Part shown: piece after piece, positions 6,617-14,768 of the stretch
Position numbering within the stretch: the first letter of the stretch is position 1
How the letters are laid out: each line of letters opens with the position of its first letter
Source: an uncultured Selenomonas sp.
Lineage (GTDB): Bacteria > Bacillota > Negativicutes > Selenomonadales > Selenomonadaceae
Reading direction: 5' to 3'
Length of the DNA: 37,213 nucleotides
Assembly (NCBI GenBank): GCA_938045435.1
Contig: CALIBA010000222.1
Location: forward strand, 1 to 37,213
The notes under the pieces: generated by a model
Seen by the model: the letters and a program-made list of their open reading frames with translations, nothing else
Told to the model about the DNA's origin: nothing
Database searches by the model: none
Position numbers and translations under genes: made by a program

Positions 6617-8365
6617 TTGGACCATCGGCTAAAGGAGACACTGCATGCGCGTCTTTCACGTGAACACGGGTACTATCGCTATCCGGCCGGTGCACGTACG
6701 CGCTTTGTACTTGTCTATCCAAACAGTTATTTTGTCGGCATGTCCAATCTTGGCTTCCACATCATTTATGATCTTTTGAACCGCCGTGATGATACGGCAT
6801 GTGAACGGGCTTTTTTGCCTGATCGGACAGAGCTTTCGCGCTATGAGCGCACCCGTACTCCAGTGATGAGCATGGAGACGCAGACACCGCTCATGGATTT
6901 TTCGGTGATTGGTTTTTCCATCTCCTTTGAGATGGATTATTTTCATATCGTCAAGATTCTTATGCTCAGTCATGTGAATCCCTATGCAGCAAAGCGCACT
7001 GCCAAGGATCCTCTCATCATTGCGGGAGGGCCTTGTGCAACCTTTAACCCAGAGCCCTTGGCGCCGCTGATCGACGCCTTTGTGATTGGGGAGGGAGAAG
7101 TCATTGTGCCCGCGCTGATGGACGCCTATCATGCGGCCATGCAAGAGGGGGGCTCCCGCTCTGTGCTGCTGCGCCGTCTTGCTGCTGTCCCGGGCGTCTA
7201 TGTACCTGCCCTCTATACGCCGTCATATGGCGCTGATGGGCGTTTTGCCGGAATGGTGCCGGCACAGGGTGCCCCCCTGCGGGTGCACCGTCAATGGGTG
7301 CGCGATCTTGACGCCTACCCCGCGCATACCGTTGTTATAACAGATGATACAGAGTTCAACTTCTATCTCATTGAAACGGCGCGTGGCTGCGGGCGGCACT
7401 GTCGGTTCTGTATGGCAGGGTACTGTTTTCGTCGGCCGCGCAATCGTTCACTTGCGGTCATTGAACAGCAGGTGCGGGCAGCGCTTCCTTATGGGAAGAA
7501 AATAGGCCTTATGGGTGCAGCGATTTCGGATTATCCAGAGATTGATGCGCTTTGCCGCTCCATCTTGGGGGAGGGGCTTTCGCTGTCGGTTGCGTCTTTT
7601 CGTGCGGATTCGGTAACACGAGAGTTGGTGTTGTCTCTTGCGCAAAGCGGAATGAAGACCTTGACTCTTGCGCCGGAGGCCGGAAGCGCACGCATGCGCG
7701 CTGTTATCAATAAAGGCATTGAAGAACATCATCTCTTTACCGCCATTGATCTTGGTGCGGCAGCACACATTCCAAATTTTAAGCTCTACCTTATGGTGGG
7801 ACTTCCCTTTGAGGAGGACGAGGACGTTGATGCGATTATTGATCTTGCCCAGCGCCTTAGGGGGTATATGGATGAGAAGGGAAGCCGCGGGCTGCTGACA
7901 CTCAGTGTCAATCCATTTGTACCCAAACCCTTTACGCCATTTCAGTGGATGCCGGTGGCAGATAAGAAGAGATTGGATGCTGTAATGAAGCGCATTGTAC
8001 ATGCCCTGCGCCGCCACAAAAAGATTATGGTTCATTTTGAATCGCCCAAGGAGGCTCTGGTACAGGCGATTCTCGCACGTGGTGACAGATGGCTTTCTAG
8101 GGCGCTTGTTCGTGCGAGTATGGGACGGGGCGCAAAAGATCTTGTGCCTGCGATACGGGAGGAGGGGCTAAATCCTGAGGACTATCTTTCATGGGAACGA
8201 AAGGATGACGTGCCGCTTCCGTGGGAACACCTTGATATGGGCTTTACAAAGCAATATCTATGGCAGGAGTATCTGTGTGCGCAGGCACTGAAATCAACAC
8301 CTCCTTGCTTTTATGGATGTGAGCGCTGCGGTGTATGCGGTAAAAAGACAGAGAGGGTGATGTGA
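6617..8365 (+). CDS. Radical SAM protein, TIGR03960-like
   Basis: A 582-residue protein of unknown substrate. The radical SAM cluster motif is TARGCGRHCRFC (C258, C262, C265), preceded by a B12-binding-like N-terminal domain (residues about 28-175, with GMSNLGFHIIYDLLN and IAGGPCATFNPEPLAP). After the barrel (LTLAPEAGSARMRAVINKGI, NFKLYLMVGLPFE) the C-terminus carries a Cys-rich CFYGCERCGVCG knot. This layout fits the uncharacterised TIGR03960 family. Members are often followed by a DUF2344 partner and RNase G; here neither is present. The start is TTG 6617 with AGAGG upstream and no better in-frame choice near the family N-terminus. Its stop overlaps the pgeF start. Confidence 0.8.
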   Translation: MDHRLKETLHARLSREHGYYRYPAGARTRFVLVYPNSYFVGMSNLGFHIIYDLLNRRDDTACERAFLPDRTELSRYERTRTPVMSMETQTPLMDFSVIGFSISFEMDYFHIVKILMLSHVNPYAAKRTAKDPLIIAGGPCATFNPEPLAPLIDAFVIGEGEVIVPALMDAYHAAMQEGGSRSVLLRRLAAVPGVYVPALYTPSYGADGRFAGMVPAQGAPLRVHRQWVRDLDAYPAHTVVITDDTEFNFYLIETARGCGRHCRFCMAGYCFRRPRNRSLAVIEQQVRAALPYGKKIGLMGAAISDYPEIDALCRSILGEGLSLSVASFRADSVTRELVLSLAQSGMKTLTLAPEAGSARMRAVINKGIEEHHLFTAIDLGAAAHIPNFKLYLMVGLPFEEDEDVDAIIDLAQRLRGYMDEKGSRGLLTLSVNPFVPKPFTPFQWMPVADKKRLDAVMKRIVHALRRHKKIMVHFESPKEALVQAILARGDRWLSRALVRASMGRGAKDLVPAIREEGLNPEDYLSWERKDDVPLPWEHLDMGFTKQYLWQEYLCAQALKSTPPCFYGCERCGVCGKKTERVM

Positions 8366-9180
8366 TGAGTTTTGTACTGCGGTCCCTGCCAGGGCATCTT
8401 TGGAGCGGGCAATTGGACAGTTTTCCCTCAGAGCGTTTGATCCATGGATTTTCAACGAGGCAGGGGGGTGTGAGTGCGCCGCCGTGGAATGCACTCAATA
8501 TGGCGCTGCATGTTGGTGACGACCCGGTGGCAGTGCGGGAGAACAGAACACGGTATCTTCGTGCACTGGGCCTTTCTCTTGATAACGTTTGTACACTGCG
8601 GCAAGTTCACGGCACAGAGATCGTGCGTGTGCTGCCTAGTGACGCGGGCCGCGGGGCATTTGACGATACAGATGCGCTGGCAGATGCGGATGCACTGATT
8701 ACGAATGTGCGCGGCGTGACGCTCTTGCTCTGCTATGCAGACTGCGTTCCCGTCATGCTCTATGATCCGAAGCATCATGCCGCAGGGCTCATTCATGCTG
8801 GATGGAAGGGAACTGTGGGGCGGATTGCCGCTAAGACACTAGAGCGCATGACGAGCGTATTTGGAACAGACCCTTTAGATGTGTTGGCAGGAATTGGACC
8901 TTCGATTGGAGCAGCATGTTACGAGGTCCATAGCGATGTTGCAGAGCGTTTTTCCATGGCGTTTCCCGGGCATGAGGATATGCTTTTGCGGGAAATCGAT
9001 GGAAGGACACATCTCGACCTTTGGGCAGCCAACTGTGTGCAGCTTGTAGAGGCAGGCGTACCTGCTGCACAGGTTGACTGTGCCGAGACCTGTACTGCAT
9101 GCGAGCATACGACGTTTTATTCCTATCGGGCGGCAGGCGGCAGGACAGGGCGTATGGCAGCGGTAATGGAGCTGATATGA
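8365..9180 (+). CDS. pgeF: Purine nucleoside phosphorylase / laccase-domain protein (YfiH/PgeF family)
   Basis: A 271-residue copper/zinc-binding protein of the DUF152 family. Members cleave purine nucleosides, and the E. coli homologue is linked to peptidoglycan editing. Landmarks are STRQGGVS, QVHGTEIV, the metal-binding CYADCVPVMLYD, HAGWKGTVG and IGPSIGAACYEV. I chose ATG 8365: it overlaps the radical SAM stop as TGATG with GAGAGGG seven bases upstream; GTG 8362 adds one residue. It opens the tightly packed run towards pyrR that is widely conserved in Firmicutes (the ylm cluster). Confidence 0.93.
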   Translation: MSFVLRSLPGHLWSGQLDSFPSERLIHGFSTRQGGVSAPPWNALNMALHVGDDPVAVRENRTRYLRALGLSLDNVCTLRQVHGTEIVRVLPSDAGRGAFDDTDALADADALITNVRGVTLLLCYADCVPVMLYDPKHHAAGLIHAGWKGTVGRIAAKTLERMTSVFGTDPLDVLAGIGPSIGAACYEVHSDVAERFSMAFPGHEDMLLREIDGRTHLDLWAANCVQLVEAGVPAAQVDCAETCTACEHTTFYSYRAAGGRTGRMAAVMELI

Positions 9181-9890
9181 GTGATGATACGATGATAGGA
9201 CAGCGCATCCAAGCGGTGCGTGACGAGATTGTGGCGGCGCGCCTCCGCCGCAGCCGTGTGCCGAAGGAAGCTCCCGTAGAGCTGATTGCTGTAACGAAGA
9301 ACCACACAGTCGAGGCGATGCGGGAAGCCATTGACAACGGCATCATGAACATTGGTGAAAACCGTGTACAGGAGGCTCTTGAAAAATCAGAGGAGCTTGG
9401 ACGAGAGGTCAAATGGCATCTCATTGGGCATTTACAGACAAACAAAGTCAAATATGCCGTACAGCAGTTCGACCTCATTCATTCGGTGGATTCGGTTCGC
9501 CTTGTCCAGGCGATTGATAAAGCAGCAGAGAAATTTGGCAAGGTGCAGAACATTCTCGTGCAGATCAATCTTGCCAGAGAAGCCAGCAAATCTGGGATCT
9601 CTGTTGAGGATCTGGGGGATCTGCTCCAGATGGCAGACCATCTGCGTGCCGTTCGATTACAGGGGTTTATGTGTATTGCTCCCAATTATGATGATGTGGA
9701 ACAATGTCGTCCGCTGTTTCGGAGAATGTATGAGATTTTTAAGAGAGCGCAGGAGACAGAGCCTCGTACAGCAGATATTCGCTATCTTTCCATGGGCATG
9801 ACACATGATTATGCCGTTGCTGTTGAGGAGGGTGCAAATCTGGTGCGTGTCGGCACAGCCATTTTTGGTGCACGTCAATATCATATCTGA
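9177..9890 (+). CDS. yggS: PLP homeostasis protein (YggS/YlmE family)
   Basis: A 237-residue pyridoxal-phosphate-binding TIM-barrel protein related to the N-terminal domain of alanine racemase; it maintains PLP balance and has no known enzymatic activity. The PLP lysine lies in ELIAVTKNH, followed by NIGENRVQEA, WHLIGHLQTNK, the SVD segment and LSMGMTHDY near the end. Start ATG 9177 overlaps the pgeF stop as ATGA, implying translational coupling. A longer open frame from 9099 would run inside pgeF. It is followed by sepF, as in Bacillus (ylmE-sepF). Confidence 0.95.
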   Translation: MSDDTMIGQRIQAVRDEIVAARLRRSRVPKEAPVELIAVTKNHTVEAMREAIDNGIMNIGENRVQEALEKSEELGREVKWHLIGHLQTNKVKYAVQQFDLIHSVDSVRLVQAIDKAAEKFGKVQNILVQINLAREASKSGISVEDLGDLLQMADHLRAVRLQGFMCIAPNYDDVEQCRPLFRRMYEIFKRAQETEPRTADIRYLSMGMTHDYAVAVEEGANLVRVGTAIFGARQYHI

Positions 9891-9906
9891 GGAAGGTGAT
9901 GGACTT

Positions 9907-10407
9907 TTGAGTATCTTTAAGAAATTATCGACGAGGTTTATTGGGATTTCCCCCGAAGACGATGAAGATGAGCTCCAGGAGGAAAAACAGTCGTTATCCT
10001 CTTCAGTAACAGAAATTGGCTCACGTCAGCGTACGAATTCAGAGGCACGGACGTCCAGTGTCTCCGCGTTCAATGCACTTCCTAAAACACCCGGGGGAGC
10101 GGCGGTGGATCATGTAGTTGCCGCCTATCGTATGAATGTCATTGTCATAGAGCCGCAGTCATTTGACGATGCACAGCAGGTGGCGGTCAACTTGCAGAAG
10201 AAAAAACCTGTTGTGCTCAATTTTGAAAAAACGGAAAAATCAGTTGCCAGCCGCATCACAGATTTTATCAGCGGAACCATCTATGCGCTCAATGGAGATA
10301 TTAAAAAAATCAGCAATAATGTTATTCTCTGTGCGCCAAGCAATGTTAACGTGAGCTACTCTGAAGGGGAGCGCAATCTTTCGGGCAATATGTCATGGAT
10401 GAAGTAG
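9907..10407 (+). CDS. sepF: Cell division protein SepF
   Basis: A 166-residue protein that binds FtsZ filaments and anchors them to the membrane. The N-terminus (MSIFKKLSTRFIGI) is the amphipathic membrane anchor, followed by an acidic and Ser-rich linker (residues 16-60). The DUF552 core spans about 77-150, with VIVIEPQSFDDAQQVAVNL, VVLNFEKTEK and RITDFISGTIYALNGDI. I chose TTG 9907 because AGGAAGG lies about eight bases upstream and the reading gives the expected anchor; the longer frame from 9805 runs inside yggS. SepF beside DivIVA is a Gram-positive style division set. Confidence 0.93.
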   Translation: MSIFKKLSTRFIGISPEDDEDELQEEKQSLSSSVTEIGSRQRTNSEARTSSVSAFNALPKTPGGAAVDHVVAAYRMNVIVIEPQSFDDAQQVAVNLQKKKPVVLNFEKTEKSVASRITDFISGTIYALNGDIKKISNNVILCAPSNVNVSYSEGERNLSGNMSWMK

Positions 10408-10414
10408 GCGTACC

Positions 10415-11230
10415 ATGGGGCATGAGAATTTACGGATTGGTATTATTGGCGGCGGTACCATGGCAGAAGCCATTGTACGCGGTCTGCTCTCCCATGGAGG
10501 TCTGCCTGCAGCGCAGCTGTGTGTATCGGATCATAAGGAAACGCGCTGTGAGGAACTAGCACGTCTGTATGGCATTCGCACGTTTGTTGGAGCCGAAGGA
10601 TTCCTTTCCCATATAGATGTGCTCGTTCTGGCGGTTAAGCCACAGGCAGCACACCGTGCTATGCAGGAGACGGCAGGTACTTTGCAGCAAAAGGCTTGTG
10701 TGCTCTCTGTTGTAGCAGGACTGTCCATTGCACAGATCGAATCATATTATTCTGCGCATCATGTGATTCGGGTGATGCCGAACACACCGCTTTCTGTCGG
10801 CGCCGGCATGACTGCCTTTGCATGCGGCAGCCATGCCGGCGCCAGAGAACGGGCGGTTGCTGCATGGATATTTGGGGCGGCGGGGCGCACGGTTGAGGTG
10901 CATGAGCAGGAACTAGATGCTGTTACAGGGCTCTCTGGCAGTGGCCCTGCCTATGCGTTCCTTGTGATTGAGGCGCTGGCAGACGGTGGTGTCGCTGCAG
11001 GTCTTAGGCGTGAGACAGCAACCCTGCTCGCAGCGCAGACTATGCTCGGTGCAGCGCAGATGGTGCTCGCCGCAGAAAAATCCCCCGCTGATCTACGTGC
11101 AGCCGTTACCAGTCCAGGGGGAACGACAGCTGCAGGACTGCGGGAACTTGAGCGCACTAGTACACGGTTTTCGTTTATGGAGGCGGTTCTTATGGCGGCA
11201 GAACGTTCCAAAGAGCTTGGGAGGAACTAA
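10415..11230 (+). CDS. proC: Pyrroline-5-carboxylate reductase
   Basis: A 271-residue enzyme that reduces 1-pyrroline-5-carboxylate to proline with NAD(P)H. The dinucleotide-binding motif is GIIGGGTMAEAI near residue 9, followed by VLAVKPQ, the RVMPNTP active-site segment, and the C-terminal dimerisation domain with VTGLSGSGPAYAFL and TSPGGTTAAGLREL. Length and motifs are complete. It begins seven bases after sepF and its stop shares a base with the ylmH start, so it is within the operon. proC also lies in the sepF region of several other bacteria. Confidence 0.96.
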   Translation: MGHENLRIGIIGGGTMAEAIVRGLLSHGGLPAAQLCVSDHKETRCEELARLYGIRTFVGAEGFLSHIDVLVLAVKPQAAHRAMQETAGTLQQKACVLSVVAGLSIAQIESYYSAHHVIRVMPNTPLSVGAGMTAFACGSHAGARERAVAAWIFGAAGRTVEVHEQELDAVTGLSGSGPAYAFLVIEALADGGVAAGLRRETATLLAAQTMLGAAQMVLAAEKSPADLRAAVTSPGGTTAAGLRELERTSTRFSFMEAVLMAAERSKELGRN

Positions 11231-12024
11231 TGGGAGCGGAACAAAAGGAGCGGATCCTTCGCTTTTATCGTGGCAGCGAAGGGGAAGAAACTGCCATTCG
11301 TTTACTGGATCTCATCGAGAGTCTTATGAAAACGCAAAAGTTTCGGCTCAGTGCCTTTTTGGATCCCTATGGGCAGGAGATCGCCGAAACGATCTGTGCA
11401 AGTTATGATGGGATTCAGTTCGATTTTAGCGGCGGCTACGCAGGAGCGGAGCGGCAGCGTGCACTGTTCTGTCATAGGGATTTTGCGGGTACGCCAGGCG
11501 GGTATGAGATCGCCTGCATTGGTGTCGCGTGGAATGGACAGTTTGCACATCTCCTACACCGTGATGTGCTCGGTGCCGTCATGGGGCTTGGGGTAGAGCG
11601 CAGCAGCATAGGCGATATTCTGATTACGTCCGATACAGCCAAAATTATCTGCGATATAAAGATTGCGGATTTTTTATGTGAGAATCTAACAGCGATTGGA
11701 GCCGCCCATGTGGCAGCGGAGCGCGCAGAACTAGAAGAGATTGCGCCGCGCGAGGAGCGCACGAAGGAGATTCGCGCAACGGTCGCATCCCTGCGTCTGG
11801 ACGCTATTGTTGCTGCGGGGTTTGGAATATCGCGCAGCCGAGCGGCAGATGATATTTCATCCGATAAGGTGAAACTCAACTGGCAGAGTGCAGGCAGTGC
11901 TTCGAAAAATGTCCGGCAGGGAGATGTGCTATCCATGCGCGGACGCGGACGCGTTGAGGTGACGGAGGTGCGCGGGCAGACGAAGAAAGGGCGCACCGTT
12001 GTTGTTCTGCACCGTTATTTTTGA
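11230..12024 (+). CDS. ylmH: S4-domain RNA-binding protein YlmH
   Basis: A 264-residue protein with an N-terminal YlmH-type RNA-binding region (RFYRGSEGEETAIRLLDLIE, AFLDPYGQEIAE, HRDVLGAVMGLGVERSSIGDI) and a C-terminal S4 domain (residues about 187-250, SLRLDAIVAAGFGISRSRAA). Homologues bind the ribosome and take part in rescue of stalled large subunits. ATG 11230 overlaps the proC stop (TAATG). Its position between sepF/proC and divIVA matches the Bacillus and Streptococcus clusters. Confidence 0.93.
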   Translation: MGAEQKERILRFYRGSEGEETAIRLLDLIESLMKTQKFRLSAFLDPYGQEIAETICASYDGIQFDFSGGYAGAERQRALFCHRDFAGTPGGYEIACIGVAWNGQFAHLLHRDVLGAVMGLGVERSSIGDILITSDTAKIICDIKIADFLCENLTAIGAAHVAAERAELEEIAPREERTKEIRATVASLRLDAIVAAGFGISRSRAADDISSDKVKLNWQSAGSASKNVRQGDVLSMRGRGRVEVTEVRGQTKKGRTVVVLHRYF

Positions 12025-12069
12025 GGTGCGTATGCAGTGAAGTGTTTTTGTTTGTCAGGAGGCGGTATC

Positions 12070-12717
12070 GTGCTGACACCGATGGATATTCAAGAGAAAG
12101 AATTTGGGCGGAGTTTTAGAGGCTATGATGAGAACGAAGTCAATGTATTTCTCAATGAGATTATGAAAGCTTATGTGGAGGTCATTGATGAGAATGAGCG
12201 CCTAAAGGCCGAACTTGCACGGGAGAAGGCGACAAATGATGAATTTCGCCGGATTGAGCAGAGCGTGCGCGAAACATTGATTGTTGCGCAGAGGACGGCG
12301 GAGGAAGTGACCTCGAATGCCAAGAACAATGCTGACCAGATGCTTGAAATGGCCGCCAAGGAGTGTCAAAATCTCCGCAAAGAGGCGACGCTGCAAGCGA
12401 AAGCCCAAATGGATGAAGCCGTCGATAAGGTACACGTTATTGTAGCGGAATACGAACGATTGGTGCGTGAAAAGCATCAATTCCTGCGGCGCATGAAGGG
12501 AAATGTTCAGGCAGAACTCATACTCATTGATGAGGCGATAGCAGAGATGCCCGATATGATCGAGGAGAAGAAAACGCCGCAGGAACCGCCGCAGGAACAG
12601 CCCAAAGTGCCGGCACAGGAGCCAATACAGGAACCCATAAAGGAAGAGCCGCAGAAGAAGGAGGAGGAGCAGCAGCAGGAGACAAAAGCTGAGGGGCAGG
12701 AAGGAGAGGCAGGCTAA
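12070..12717 (+). CDS. divIVA: DivIVA-family protein
   Basis: A 215-residue coiled-coil protein that recognises curved membrane and organises poles and septum. The N-terminal lipid-binding domain is intact (MLTPMDIQEKEFGRSFRGYD, NEVNVFLNEI), and is followed by long heptad helices to about residue 165. The last 45-50 residues are a low-complexity Pro/Glu/Gln/Lys tail built on repeated QEP/KEEP units, longer than in most Firmicute homologues. I chose GTG 12070, which has AGGAGG seven bases upstream and yields the conserved N-terminus; a frame from 12037 adds eleven unrelated residues. Confidence 0.93.
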   Translation: MLTPMDIQEKEFGRSFRGYDENEVNVFLNEIMKAYVEVIDENERLKAELAREKATNDEFRRIEQSVRETLIVAQRTAEEVTSNAKNNADQMLEMAAKECQNLRKEATLQAKAQMDEAVDKVHVIVAEYERLVREKHQFLRRMKGNVQAELILIDEAIAEMPDMIEEKKTPQEPPQEQPKVPAQEPIQEPIKEEPQKKEEEQQQETKAEGQEGEAG

Positions 12718-12722
12718 ATGCC

Positions 12723-13181
12723 ATGAGCGGACGCATGACAGCTGCATTTATTTTTTTTAATCTATTGCTTGTCGATCAGCTTGTGAAATACTATGTGGAT
12801 ATGACCATGCTCCCGGGCGAAAGTATCCCTGTCCTGCCGGGGGTATTTCATATCACTTATGTTCTGAACCCCGGTGCAGCATTTGGTATTTTTCAAAACC
12901 AACAATGGCTGTTTCTCGTTGTGGCCGCCGCATTCTGCATTGTGTTTTTGAGATTTTATACACGTCTATCCAGGAGCGGTGCCCTACTGCACTACGGCAG
13001 CGTACTTCTTGCCTCGGGCGCTGTGAGCAATATGATAGATCGTGTGCGTACGGGACATGTTGTGGATTTCTGTGACTTTCGCATATGGCCGGTATTCAAT
13101 ATCGCAGATATTGCTATTGTCTTTGGTGTATTGTGTCTTCTATGGGCCCTTTTTGTACAGAAAAGAGAGCTGCTGTCATGA
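12723..13181 (+). CDS. lspA: Lipoprotein signal peptidase II
   Basis: A 152-residue inner-membrane aspartyl protease that removes signal peptides from prolipoproteins. Four hydrophobic segments are visible. The catalytic aspartates correspond to D115 in DRVRTGHVVDF and D129 in FNIADIAIV, and the NPGAAFG loop is present. Start ATG 12723 lies five bases after the divIVA stop. The stop overlaps the rluD start as ATGA. A likely client within this window is the binding protein at 34138, which has a lipobox. Confidence 0.96.
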   Translation: MSGRMTAAFIFFNLLLVDQLVKYYVDMTMLPGESIPVLPGVFHITYVLNPGAAFGIFQNQQWLFLVVAAAFCIVFLRFYTRLSRSGALLHYGSVLLASGAVSNMIDRVRTGHVVDFCDFRIWPVFNIADIAIVFGVLCLLWALFVQKRELLS

Positions 13182-14086
13182 TACGGATGGAGTTCCTTTC
13201 CGATGTTTCAGGAGAGCGGTTGGATGTCTTTTTGGCACGGCAGATAGAAAATCTTTCACGCAGTCATGTGCAGCGGCTTCTTGCAAAGGGGCAGATTGCA
13301 GTGGACGGCAGGGTATGTAAAGCGAATTACAAACTGCGTCCGGGAGAGCGCATCATCTGTATGCTCCCCCCCGCCGGAGAGGCATTGGTTTTGCCGGAGG
13401 ATCTTCCGCTCGATGTGCTCTATGAAGATGCAGACATCATTGTCGTCAATAAAGCGCGCGGCATGGTTGTTCACCCCGCGGCAGGAGTTGATACAGGGAC
13501 ACTCGTCAATGCACTGCTCTTCCACTGTCAGGATCTGTCCGGGATCAATGGGGTGCTTCGCCCTGGGATCGTGCACCGTTTGGACAAGGACACCTCCGGG
13601 GTCATGGTTGCAGCCAAAAATGATCAGGCACATTGTGCACTTGCACAGCAAATAGGGGAAAAGCGTGCACATAGGGAGTACCGCGCCATCGTGCACGGCA
13701 ATATCAAAGAGCGTCGCGGCACGATTATGGGCGATATCGGGCGTCACCCCACTGACCGCAAGAAGATGGCGATTGTGCACGCGAATGGAAAGCCTGCGAC
13801 GACCCATTTTGAAGTGCTTGAGCGATTTGGTGCGTATACGCTCGCTGTCTGCAAACTTGAAACAGGGCGCACGCATCAGATTCGCGTGCATATGGCGAGC
13901 ATTGGACATCCACTCGTAGGAGATACGAAATACACTGCGCTCAAAAATCCTTTTTCGATTGCGGGGCAAGCGCTGCACTCGTTCAAACTGACCCTGCTGC
14001 ATCCGCGCTCCGGCAGGGAAATGGTGTTTACGGCAGCACTCCCGAGGGATATGGCGGAGATTTTATGCACGCTGCGCGGCAGATAA
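13178..14086 (+). CDS. rluD: RluD-type 23S rRNA pseudouridine synthase
   Basis: A 302-residue enzyme with an N-terminal S4 domain (residues about 14-60, ERLDVFLARQIENLSRSHVQRLL) and a RluA-family catalytic domain. The catalytic aspartate lies in HRLDKDTSG, and the C-terminal motif GRTHQIRVHMASIGHPLVGD is intact. Start ATG 13178 overlaps the lspA stop; a frame from 13085 runs inside lspA. The order lspA-rluD-pyrR matches the Bacillus lspA-ylyB-pyrR arrangement. The exact rRNA sites are inferred from the family. A second RluA-family gene lies at 34980-35858. Confidence 0.93.
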   Translation: MIRMEFLSDVSGERLDVFLARQIENLSRSHVQRLLAKGQIAVDGRVCKANYKLRPGERIICMLPPAGEALVLPEDLPLDVLYEDADIIVVNKARGMVVHPAAGVDTGTLVNALLFHCQDLSGINGVLRPGIVHRLDKDTSGVMVAAKNDQAHCALAQQIGEKRAHREYRAIVHGNIKERRGTIMGDIGRHPTDRKKMAIVHANGKPATTHFEVLERFGAYTLAVCKLETGRTHQIRVHMASIGHPLVGDTKYTALKNPFSIAGQALHSFKLTLLHPRSGREMVFTAALPRDMAEILCTLRGR

Positions 14087-14098
14087 GGAGATCATCTC

Positions 14099-14650
14099 AT
14101 GACGGAATTTAGGGAAAAGACAACCATCATGGACGCGGACAGCATGCGGCGCGCACTCCTTCGGATCTCACACGAGATCCTCGAAAAGAACAGAGGGACG
14201 GAGCATCTCGTTCTGGTCGGTATTCGTACGCGCGGTGTACCTCTTGCCGCCCGCATTGCAAAAGAGATTGGGCGCATTGAGGGCAGTGTGCCGCCGCTTG
14301 GCACACTCGATATTACACTCTATCGCGATGATCTGAACGCGCTTTCCTACCAGCCCGTTGTGCACACGACAGAGATTCCCTTTGACATCACAGGTAGAGT
14401 TGTCATTCTCGTGGATGACGTGCTCTATACGGGGCGCACGGTTCGCGCTGCGATGAACGCGCTCCTTGATGTTGGACGGCCTCGGATGATTCAGCTTGCC
14501 GTACTCATCGACCGTGGGCACCGTGAGCTTCCCATTCGCGCTGATTATGTTGGAAAAAATGTTCCAACATCTGCCCACGAAGATATTTGTGTCAAGCTGC
14601 AGGAAGCAGATGAGGAAGACAGGGTCATCATCCGCGAAGGCTTATCATAA
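14099..14650 (+). CDS. pyrR: PyrR, pyrimidine operon attenuator / uracil phosphoribosyltransferase
   Basis: A 183-residue phosphoribosyltransferase-fold protein that in Firmicutes binds pyr mRNA leaders in response to UMP and has weak uracil phosphoribosyltransferase activity. Landmarks are VGIRTRGVPLAARIA, TLDITLYRDDL, the PRPP loop VILVDDVLYTGRT, LIDRGHRELPIRADYVGKN and VPTS. Start ATG 14099 follows AAGGAG. No pyr biosynthetic genes follow, unlike Bacillus, so its RNA targets are elsewhere. A promoter for the next gene starts 20 bases downstream. Confidence 0.95.
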   Translation: MTEFREKTTIMDADSMRRALLRISHEILEKNRGTEHLVLVGIRTRGVPLAARIAKEIGRIEGSVPPLGTLDITLYRDDLNALSYQPVVHTTEIPFDITGRVVILVDDVLYTGRTVRAAMNALLDVGRPRMIQLAVLIDRGHRELPIRADYVGKNVPTSAHEDICVKLQEADEEDRVIIREGLS

Positions 14651-14670
14651 GCGCAGAGAGGATTTTTCAC

Positions 14671-14700
14671 TTGACGCGTATTTTATCATGGAAGTATAAT
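14671..14700 (+). promoter_or_regulatory. Promoter for the sigH-like gene
   Basis: TTGACG (14671-14676) and a perfect TATAAT (14695-14700) are 18 bases apart, between pyrR and the sigma factor gene. The expected transcript begins near 14707, leaving a leader of about 60 bases to ATG 14769. Confidence 0.75.
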
Positions 14701-14768
14701 GAAACGAGAACTGCTGATGGATGATCGGCGTCTTTGTGTACAGGCATTGGGAAAGGCGGAGCGTTCGT

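Noticed and set aside
14547..14570. Perfect 9-base-pair inverted repeat inside pyrR
   Set aside because: It encodes the conserved YVGKNVPTS segment of PyrR, so protein conservation explains the bases; there is no T run and no gene start nearby.
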